A stretch of 64,000 nucleotides of DNA from Adiantum capillus-veneris (lineage: Eukaryota; Streptophyta; Polypodiopsida; Polypodiales; Pteridaceae), in NCBI GenBank assembly GCA_014529385.2, contig CM043947.1, forward strand, positions 129,544,391 through 129,608,390, read 5' to 3'. Of this stretch, positions 38,417-47,161 are shown one piece after another; position 1 is the stretch's first letter; each line of letters starts with the position of its first letter. Below the pieces are notes generated by a model. That model was not told the origin of the DNA and did not search any database. It saw nothing but the letters and a program-made list of their open reading frames with translations. The translations under genes and the position numbers were made by a program.

Positions 38417-39735
38417 ACCATGAAGCTCTCATCCTGCAGAAAGAGGTTTTCTTGCCACAGGTCTACAGATGTAGTTGACCCCTGACCTGAATGGTTAAAC
38501 CAATCCTCCACTTCTTTGTTACTTTTCGATGGTCTTAGGCTTTGTCTTATTGCTTGGAAGGTGGCTTCATCAAGTAGTGTCTCCTTGTATTTTTCAGCTT
38601 TCTCAAAGCATCTTCGAAGGCATTCCATTGGATTGCTGGATGTTTCCATTGCCTCATCATCACTACTATCCTCTGAAACAAATCCACTCCTCTCCTCTTG
38701 GACTCTGGAAATAATAGCCAGGGAGGAATCCTCCCTTAAATAAAACACACTTTGCACATCATGTAACAAGATATAGGTCCTGTCTCCAATCCTGAAGTCA
38801 GGCACAGCAGGCAACATCATCTGAGCATGCTTCTCAGTGAAGTTACTGACATCCAATGGAAGTTTGATTTCTGTGGTTTTCACAGAGAGCATCTTACTTC
38901 TTTGTACTTCAATTGCCTCAACCTCAAGGTCGACTGTGTCTTCAACCTCCTCGACTTCTTGCATATGAGTTGTCTCCTCGCATTCCTCATCTGGTGCTGC
39001 ATCCTGCTCCTCTAACACCTCATCAGGATTCTGCATGAGGAATCCAAACAGGTTGTTCAGGTAAATCATAAAGCCAAAGGCTTCCTGAATGAGTTTGCAT
39101 TCTTTTTTATGCAAAGGGCAGGCTGAATGTCGCCAAGAGGGTGGTAATTCCCTATACTTCTTCACTCCCTGTCCCTTTCCACCACAGTCATTTAAATGCA
39201 CAAGAGTCATAGTAGGCAGAACAACCCTTCCTACCTGCACCATCACTTCAAACTTATCTCTGTAGGACTGCAAGAAATTACTGTGCTGAGCTAACAGGTC
39301 TTCAATGTCAAACTTTGGATTAAACATAGAATGAACTAGATCATACTTGTCCCCAGCACCACAAGATGCTGCAAAATCAAACAGCCTCTCATCAGTTGCA
39401 GCTGGGTCTTCCAGAGAAGACACATCCTCTTTGTCTTTACATTTAGTTGCACAGGGACTTCCTTCTAGCACATCTGTATCATCTGAGAAGTCTATATTCC
39501 TCTTTCTTGTATTTCTCTTCAGAAGTACTGTAGAGGGCACCACAGCCTTGTAGGGTGAGGGATCCTCTTGCCCTGGGGACCTCTCTGATTGATCTTCACC
39601 AATTGACTTTTCTTCAGATATGTCCTGACAAAAGTCAACAGTTCTTTTGGCAGATACATTAAGCAACTGAGCCTGCAAGGGTTGAAATCCTGGCACAAGC
39701 TCTGGATCAGGTTTCAGCCTCTTCTGCCTACTAGA
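37923..39735 (-). CDS. Gene B: unrecognised element-encoded protein
   Basis: Two visible exons on the minus strand, about 39735-38419 and 38351-37923, joined by a 67-bp GT–AG intron that contains (GA)n on the plus strand. The open region gives at least 568 aa. No in-frame ATG precedes the conserved start of the reading (RSSRQKRLKPDPELVPGF) before a stop, so a short upstream first exon in the microsatellite region is likely. Visible features: an acidic stretch (DAAPDEECEETT and EVEEVEDTVDLEVEAIEV), a Cys/His cluster (CGGKGQG, then HSACPLHKKEC), a Ser/Asp patch, and a Cys/Tyr-rich C-terminal domain (CFGYCPGYTGGRAAYYYTY). It is conserved in copy 1, so it is part of the element. I do not recognise the family and assign no function. 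Confidence 0.7.
38382..38414. repeat. (GA)n microsatellite inside the gene B intron, copy 2
   Basis: About 32 bp of GA occupying half of the intron (38352-38418). On the coding strand it forms a pyrimidine tract. Confidence 0.9.
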
Positions 39736-39815
39736 CCTTAATCCTATTCATCAGGAAACATGACAAGTCAAAACCATCAGGAAACATGACAACTCTGCCA
39801 AAACCAAACCATCAT

Positions 39816-39886
<71 letters not shown>

Positions 39887-39953
39887 ATAGATATAAATAT
39901 AGATATATATATATATATCTGTCTCTCACCAAAGCACAAACAAAAACACACCT

Positions 39954-40033
<80 letters not shown>
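39816..40033. repeat. (CT)n – (TA)n – (CT)n microsatellites, central region copy 2
   Basis: CT at 39816-39883, a short TA/GATA block near 39888-39920, and CT at 39955-40031. They mark the gene B side of the divergent promoter region. Confidence 0.9.
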
Positions 40034-40035
<2 letters not shown>

Positions 40036-40049
40036 TATTTTTCTATTTG

Positions 40050-40109
40050 ACTAAAGGCGCGCGAGGAAGGAAAAGTGCGTTTTGCAACTCTCTCCGCGCG
40101 CCTTAAGTA
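40050..40109. repeat. Hairpin unit, central region copy 2 (unit 1)
   Basis: ACTAAAGGCGCGCG...CGCGCGCCTTAAGTAC. The outer arms pair as GGCGCGCG with CGCGCGCC, and the inner loop is about 30 bp. Confidence 0.88.
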
Positions 40110-40130
40110 CAACTGAGAGAGTCATAACAA

Positions 40131-40191
40131 TACTAACGGCGCGCGGAGAGAGCTGGAGCCAATATTTGGTTGGCTATGCACGTCGTTAGTA
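40131..40191. repeat. Hairpin unit, central region copy 2 (unit 2)
   Basis: TACTAACGGCGCGCG...CGTCGTTAGTA. The inner arms are AGCCAATAT and GGTTGGCTA. It lies 22 bp after unit 1. Confidence 0.82.
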
Positions 40192-40336
40192 ACGTGTACA
40201 GAGAGGGTAGGGAAAGAGACAATGTATATATATCTCTGTGTGTGTCTGTGTGTATGTGTGTCTCTGTCTCTGTCTATGGAAGTATGGGTATTGAGGTGTG
40301 TGTGTTGAACAACAGTCTGGGTTTATCTTTGTTTAG

Positions 40337-40367
<31 letters not shown>

Positions 40368-40499
40368 TTGTACCAACTGTTGGAAATACAGAGAGAAAGA
40401 GTGAGAGATCACCTTTTGTTGGTGGGGTTTGCAGGAACTCCAAGGGAGGTGTCTCCTCCATTGCTTTTCTGTGTGTCAAACTGACTCTGTCTCTCTCCC

Positions 40500-40624
40500 T
40501 CCCTCTCTCTCTCTCTCTCTGAGAGTAAGGACTCCCTCTCTCTATCTCTCTCTCAATCTGTGTCTCTCCCTCTCTCTATCTCTGTGACAATCTGATCACT
40601 CTTTCTCTCTCTCTGTCTCTCTAA

Positions 40625-40722
<98 letters not shown>

Positions 40723-40745
40723 TGTTCTCTCTCTTTCTCTCTCTC
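40500..40745. repeat. (CT)n low-complexity block
   Basis: Interrupted CT repeats, longest at 40628-40720. Confidence 0.9.
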
Positions 40746-40779
40746 AAAATCACACTTATAACGGATACACACGGCGGCG

Positions 40780-40870
40780 CCCCACGTGTCACTATAAATT
40801 ATAGTATATTTGCATGCTGTCACACGTGTGGTCATTATTGAGACCGTATACTTTTGTACGTCATATAAAG
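40780..40870 (+). promoter_or_regulatory. Candidate core promoter of gene C (possible bidirectional promoter with gene B)
   Basis: This is the only complex, non-microsatellite DNA in the central region besides the hairpins. It holds two CACGTG G-boxes (40783-40788 and 40823-40828), TATAAA at 40793-40798 and a second TATAAA at 40864-40869 in the plus orientation. A pyrimidine-rich leader with (CA)n and (GA)n tracts and two hairpins would follow before the gene C ATG at 41769. G-boxes are common in plant promoters. The function is inferred from position and motifs; copy 1 lacks this segment around its LINE insertion. Confidence 0.45.
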
Positions 40871-41059
40871 AGGTCAAGAGAGAGAAAAACCACACCTCGT
40901 GAAAGAGAGTGAGTGAGAGAGAGAGTGAGAGAGAGAGTGAGAGAGAGAGAGAGTGCAAGAGCCGTCGTCTGCGTCTCCGACAGCAAGCCCACCCTTCGAC
41001 ATAACGAAGGTCTGCCTCTCCCTCTGCCTTTGCCTCTATCTCTCTATCTCTGTTTCTGT

Positions 41060-41099
41060 CACCCACACACACACACACTCACAAACACACACACACACA

Positions 41100-41143
<44 letters not shown>

Positions 41144-41318
41144 AACACACACACACACATCTTTAAAATACAAACACACACACACACAGACACACACATA
41201 CACACCCACACACACACACACACTCACAAACACACACACACACACACACACACTCACAAACACACTCACTTACACATAGACACACATCTTTAAAATACAA
41301 ACACACACACACACACAC

Positions 41319-41357
<39 letters not shown>
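41060..41357. repeat. (CA)n then (CT)n microsatellite
   Basis: About 260 bp of CA repeats with CACTCACAAACACA interruptions, including a direct repeat of TCTTTAAAATACAAACACAC (near 41160 and 41287), followed by CT. Confidence 0.9.
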
Positions 41358-41359
<2 letters not shown>

Positions 41360-41418
41360 CAAAGGCGCGCGTAGAGAGGCATACCCGTAGTGCATGTCTC
41401 TTTGCGCGCCGTTAGTAC
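41357..41418. repeat. Hairpin unit, central region copy 2 (unit 3)
   Basis: TACCAAAGGCGCGCG...GCGCGCCGTTAGTA. The inner arms AGAGAGGCAT and TGCATGTCTCT are largely complementary. Confidence 0.87.
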
Positions 41419-41429
41419 TGTGCATTGAC

Positions 41430-41431
<2 letters not shown>

Positions 41432-41490
<59 letters not shown>
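41432..41490. repeat. (GA)n microsatellite
   Basis: About 58 bp of GA between two hairpin units. Confidence 0.9.
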
Positions 41491-41493
<3 letters not shown>

Positions 41494-41513
41494 GTGTGTA
41501 TTATTTTACCCTA

Positions 41514-41574
41514 TACTAACGGCGCGCGGAGGTGTTTGTTGAGGTAAAAACGTGCTCCGCGCGCACCTTTAGTA
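41514..41574. repeat. Hairpin unit, central region copy 2 (unit 4)
   Basis: TACTAACGGCGCGCG...CGCGCGCACCTTTAGTA, with the inner arm GGAGGTGTTT opposite AAAACGTGCTCC. It lies about 195 bp upstream of the gene C start codon. Confidence 0.87.
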
Positions 41575-41577
41575 ATG

Positions 41578-41578
<1 letters not shown>

Positions 41579-41643
<65 letters not shown>

Positions 41644-41665
41644 TTAGATATGCTAAGCTATAGAA

Positions 41666-41717
<52 letters not shown>
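41579..41717. repeat. (CT)n and (GA)n microsatellites upstream of gene C, copy 2
   Basis: CT at 41579-41641 and GA at 41668-41717. They could pair with each other as a very large hairpin in the 5' leader. Confidence 0.9.
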
Positions 41718-41721
<4 letters not shown>

Positions 41722-41768
41722 TAGAAAGAGAGAAGGGGATTGAGACTCTTCTTTTGGTGTACAGTGAG

Positions 41769-44550
41769 ATGGCTAGAACAAAAGCCACTGCAAGGAAGGC
41801 AGGCAAGGGACCAGGATTAGCATCTAAAGCAAGTAGCAGATCTGCAACCCCAAAGAAAAGACCTGGAAAACCAAATAAAATTCTGAAAGGGCCAAGGATG
41901 AAGAAGCTGCAAACCTGCATGGGACTTTTCAGAGAAATCAGAAAGGCACAGAAATGTGTAGATTTATGCATACCAAAGCTGCCCTTCCAGAGGATGGTGA
42001 GGTCCATATGTGATGAAGCTACCTGGGGCACCAAAAGGTGGAAGGTGGTGGCATTAATGGCTCTACAGGAAGCAGCAGAGGACTTCCTACTGGAGTACTT
42101 CAGTGACATGACCATTGTTGCAGCCCATGCCCACAGGGTTACTATAATGGACAAAGATAGTGAGACACTGAAAAGAATAAGGTGGAGGTATGACAAACTG
42201 CTGGTCCCCAATGTCTGCAAGGATAAGAAAATGAGGGAAATTTTGTTATACCCCCCGGAGCTAGTGCCACAACTCATAGTTGTAGATGTCACACATGATA
42301 AGAATACAAGGGCAAGGGCAGAGACTATTGCTCACCAAACAGAGGACATGAGGGAAGCAGAGCTTAAGGAGAAAGCAAAAGTAGCAGTGGAGTCCCAGAG
42401 GCAAACAGAGTGCAATGTGACCCTGTCTATAGAGGCAAGCAATCAAGAAACTCTACTTTCAATGAAGAATGGTTTGCTTGCAGAGATACCATTTGTAGAT
42501 GGAGCCAGAAAGCTAGCTCTGGAAAAAGTGGACATTGATTTATTGCAGAATCCAGATGCTCAGATTTCAGACACAATTATCTATGCTTGTCTTAAGTAAG
42601 TGTTACTATCTTGCTAGCTTTGAAAACTCAGATAATAGGTTTGCTAACTCAGGTAGAGTCTCTGCAGCCTGATCAAAAGTCAACTCCCACTGCACACTCA
42701 CACAGAGGTGTTTCTCCTTGATCCACAAATGTCAGTAATTATTAGACAAAAGAACAGTCCATCTGGGACCTTTGAGAGTTGGTTTCTCCACTGTGCTATG
42801 CTGGAAGTTACTGTGATCATCTTTCCATATGAGAACAACCATCACTGGAGTCTCATATGCCTTGATGTTGACCAACCAGCAGTGTGGGTGTTCAATTCAA
42901 TAAAAGGAACCCACCCTGAAATTAAGCTGTAAGTGTTTTGTATCAGAAAGTGTTTCTTATAGATATCCATGTAAATTTGAAGAATCATGCTAACATCTTG
43001 ACATTGCTTTGTGCAGTTGTATAAAGAGGTTGTTGCTTGCCTATGGCAAGCTATGTGGAAGGTATGAACTATACAAGGCCCCAATCAAAGAAGTACCTGT
43101 CCCAAATCAAACCGATGGGAATTCTTGCGGCTGGAGATGTCTTCTCCATGCAGAATATGTCCTGCAAAGCTACTTTGCATTAAAACCTTTCATGACTAAG
43201 GTACCCATTTGGCAATGCATTCAGTTAGTTTTGGTTTAGTCTGTAAAAGAATTCTCACCATGTGGTCTTTCAATTTTGCAGAGTGCTTTAAAAAACTACA
43301 CATATGATTATTTGCAAAGATACCGGGTAAGTTTAATACAACACCTGCTTACTATGTCTAGCCCTAGAGAGCTTGAAGATAGCGGCTTGGATGAGCGCAC
43401 TATTGATCTTACAAAACATGACGTGCCACCACGACAAACCCCTACATCCGATACAGTGGAATCGCAACGGGCCGAGGGGGTCATATCAGCAGAAGATGAA
43501 AGAGCCGAGGATGAGGAAAGGTCAAATGAGCATATGGAAGGTGCTAAGGTTCAACCGGAGGAGACAATGAAAGAGCCAAGTTAGCCAGTGGAGGAGCCAA
43601 AAGAGTCTATGGCTGAAACCCAAGATGAGGAAAGCAGGCCTATAGATGAGCAAAATTATATGGATGAGGAAAGCAGGCCTAGGGATGAGCAAAATGATAT
43701 GGATCAGGCAAGGATGTATGAGGCAAGCCGATCAACCGAGGGAGACGAAAAGACCTTGGAAGACACCTTGAATGAGGCAGAAAGAGCCATGGGGGAGACC
43801 CCTGATGAAGATGTGAATGATGACTATGAAGATAAAGCGGAGGAGAGCAACAACGACATGAACACTACAGAGACCCAGTATGGACCCTTGCTACCTGTAG
43901 ATACGGTTGTTCCGGTAATGTCTATTCAAGTATGGCAAAATATGTTCAGCTTCTAACTACTTATATGTACTTGTCAACTTTTACAGAGGTTGATTATCTT
44001 GGACGTCAATGGATTGCTGCTGATGCGGGTGCCTCTCGGTGATAGAGGACCCTTTGAGGATTTGCAAACGTTTCGGATGGGAACTTGTCGAGTCGTGGTT
44101 CGTCCAGGAACCAAGGAATTTATTCAGTTTCTTCTTCCGCGCTTCAGAGTTGCCATATGGTCTTCAATGCAAAGGCAAAACTTGTCGCCACTAGTTGCAA
44201 TAGTTTGCAGTGTATGCCAAGCTCACACGTCAGATTTTGCCTTTTTGTATGATCAAAGAAAATGCGTTACCGTTGAGGGCCACTACCACCCTAAAAAACC
44301 AGGCTTACCTCTTTTGTACAAACCGTTTAGCCAAATCGGTGTACCCTTTGATGCAACTAATACACTACTAATTGATGATACTCCTGAAAAGGGAGAACTA
44401 AATCCGTCGGGAACAACTATCTCACCACCTTCTTTCGAGGGGCATTCCTTCGATTTTTACCTTGAAGACATTCTAATTCCATACTTACAAAAATTGTATC
44501 TCAGTCCATTGTTCACGGACGAGTTTGTACTTTCTAATGAATTAAGATGA
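41769..44550 (+). CDS. Gene C: histone H3 – ULP1-like protease – acidic linker – FCP1/NIF phosphatase-like fusion
   Basis: Five exons (41769-42595, 42668-42928, 43017-43200, 43282-43914, 43987-44550) with GT–AG introns and consistent phases, giving 822 codons. Residues 1-145 are a complete histone H3: tail start MARTKATARK, then LFREIRKAQK, KLPFQRMVRSI, MALQEAAEDFLLEYF and HAHRVTIMDKD. A charged segment follows. A ULP1/C48-like cysteine protease spans about 285-424, with His335 (NNHHW), Asn352 where Asp is usual (VFNS), Gln394 and Cys400 (NQTDGNSCGW). Residues ~440-635 are an acidic, Glu/Asp/Pro-rich repetitive linker. Residues 636-822 match plant FCP1/NIF HAD domains: ILDVNGLL (Asp641, Asn643), AIWSSM, LLIDDTP and NPSGTTISPPSF. 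A TAG at codon 525 (43582) lies in the linker; copy 1 has AGG there. As it stands, a histone–protease product could still be made. Roles in chromatin or SUMO removal are inference. Confidence 0.88.
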
Positions 44551-44577
44551 TTCTTCTATCATGTCTTTGTCTTGTCT

Positions 44578-44705
<128 letters not shown>

Positions 44706-44824
44706 ACGTGGTAAAGAAATGTATTTCAAGCACACTTTTTCACAGGGCACAATTGAAAAATGAGATCAATAAACTTCATGTCTTGAAAGTCATTTGTATA
44801 CACTTGGGTTCACAAGAATATCTG

Positions 44825-46245
44825 TTACATTGACACTACTTCAACCCGACCATCCAACTCTTTGCACAAAATATCTTTTTCCCTTCGCCGCATCACCTTA
44901 CGGCCAGCTAAGAAAAAGGAAAAATCTGATAGGTCCTTGTCCATTGACTCTTCAATGATGTCATTTTGCAAATGCTGAAGACTACATAGCTCCCTTATTG
45001 TAACCACCAATAGTAGGCCATGCTCTTTATCAATCACTTCCACATCCACAGTAGGATTATCTTCCAAACCTGCAGAAACCTGGTCCATAGGAATGTACTT
45101 ACCGTTTAGCATTTGTGATCGCATATACCAAAATGAGAGTAACAGTGATTGGCTTGCAATCATGTACTTGACAACTAGAGTATCAAGCGCGACCTTGCAC
45201 CGTAAACCAATCTCTTCCTTTGCATACCATCCTTTGTCAAGAAGTTTGTCACAGGATGACTGCTGAAATGACTTGCACATGAACATAGTTTTTGTAACTC
45301 GGATGTTGTAGCTATGAAACAGCTCTATGAAGAGTGCAACAAGACAAAAGTTTGCAATTCTAACCAATTTGGTAGGAATAGAGCTACGTAGAGACCTTTG
45401 TATATCCTTGTAGAGCTTACTTCGCATTGCCTCCACCATTGTTTCCTCGGGAACTGGCCAGTCCACAGTGTTCCAATCGGTTGGTAGAGGCACTTTCACC
45501 AACATGTCATTCTTATTCCCTGAGCTGAGTTGGTAAAAGTGGTCATAAAAAAAGATTCCCTCATCAGCCAGTCTTTTGCTGCTCCTCTCTGAGTACTGTA
45601 GAGAACCAATGTGGGCATGAACAACATGGAAGAGGCCTATTATGCACTCCACAGGTTCCCATTGCTCATAAGAAGAGGGATAAACATCTGCAATATATAT
45701 AAGAAGAGTTAAACTAAGAGTATCAATAAGTACAAATGACAAATCTAATGTAATTGAGCTGTGAAGAATGGAGACATTACTCATAACAAGCGGGAGAAAC
45801 ATTGCAAAATATATAAGAAAAGTTATAATGAGAGTATCAGTAAGTTCACATGTCAAGAGTACTTACAATTGCAACGTGGTTGATGTATATCTGATACATT
45901 TCCACCGTTTGCTATCACCTCTGGATGGGTAAACACATGCTGAACAAGAACTTCCTTTACAGATCTTTTGCCGATTTCAACTTTGAAATCCAACACCCTG
46001 GCCTTCCATGCTGAGCGGTAAACGTTGATACCACTAGACCTCTTGGGTCTTCTTGGTTGCATGAGGACCCATGAACCTTTGTTTATCCTTTGTCCAACCC
46101 ATTGGTTCTCTGCACTTATTGAAGCTGGTATTGTAATTGAGGATATGCTACTACTTGGCCTTCTAGGCAAAGTGCAGTTGTTGGTTGTTGGTGTGAGAGA
46201 CAGTAAACACCTGGAGGCTCTTGGGCGAGAAGACGTGGACGCCAT
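44825..46245 (-). CDS. Gene D: unrecognised element-encoded protein
   Basis: Two exons on the minus strand, 46245-45867 and 45687-44825, joined at GTAAGT...TGCAG in phase 1, giving 413 aa. The ATG at 46245 starts a Ser/Arg/Pro-rich basic N-terminus (MASTSSRPRASRC, RPKRSSG). Exon 1 also has an HxxCxC phrase (HQPRCNC). Exon 2 includes EQWEPVECIIGLFHVVHAHIG, a helical middle part and a basic C-terminus (AGRKVMRRREKDIL). I see no transmembrane segment, nuclease or helicase motif. It is open throughout here, and the coding pattern is conserved in copy 1. It reads inward from the right terminus, mirror-image to gene A at the left. Function unknown. Confidence 0.75.
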
Positions 46246-46566
46246 AACTCTCAGAGAAAAGCTTTAGTGGAGGGAGATTCACTTTGAAAGCATTCTAATG
46301 GAGGGAAAGTGTTTTAGAATTCCAATATCTTGTGCGGGCTTAATGGTCACCCTCCAGTACGTTAATGACCATAAGAGAATATCAGAAGTGGGACCACATG
46401 CAAGCACCTAAAAGCTCGGTAAAAGGAAGGAAATTACTATGCTACAATCCTAGTTTCGTGAAAGTTTTATGCTATTTTTCTATTTTTTGAGTCTTTCCAC
46501 GTACTTTCCTACGTAACGTAGCCTTCATGCTCATTGGACGCGCTCTATTTTTCTCTCTCTTCATAT

Positions 46567-46599
46567 GGCCCTCCAAATGACCTCTGAAATTTCCTAATG
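46567..46599 (-). repeat. Right terminal inverted repeat, copy 2
   Basis: GGCCCTCC...GAAATTTCCTAATG, the inverse complement of 34809-34841. The subterminal 46246-46566 has no gene and is similar to the same part of copy 1. Confidence 0.93.
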
Positions 46600-47161
46600 A
46601 GAGCTATAATCCTTAATTGGGTTAAAATAGCTTTTATATATTGAATTGGTTGCATGGATGGGCTACAATCTTTCACTGGGTACAAGTAGTCCTCAATTGA
46701 GTGATTATATTGAAGATTTATTTGCATTAGTTCATGCATTGGTTTATATAGAGAGTGCATTATGTATTACGGTAGATTATTAGTGCATAAAATGACCAAT
46801 CATATATTTTATTGCTTTCATTTGTTTTTTTGTTGCAATTGAAATTAGATGTGTCTTATTGTTTGCAAATCAAAGTGGACATATAAATAATCATTATAAT
46901 AATAATTGCATAGAGAGATTCATAGAATTGTTATAGTTATTATGCCAGGCATAGACTACATTGCAAATGGTTGCTCACAATATAGGTGATCAATATGTGG
47001 ATTTACTAGCGTGCATTGAAAGTCTCATATTGTGCATCATGGTTACTTTCATATTAAATGGTTTAAATTTTAATATATATTGAAAATAAGAAAAATGTTT
47101 TAAAAACTGAACATCTGGTTCTTTTGTCTTCAATTTTAATTTAAAAGCAATGGAGAAAAAT

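Noticed and set aside
41036-41293. Cys/Val- or Thr/His-rich open frames at the (CA)n block
   Set aside because: Pure (CA/TG)n translation.
40050-41574. CRISPR-like or tRNA-like interpretation of the repeated hairpins
   Set aside because: The units are not separated by uniform spacers, they vary inside, and they lack tRNA A/B boxes. This is eukaryotic transposon DNA.
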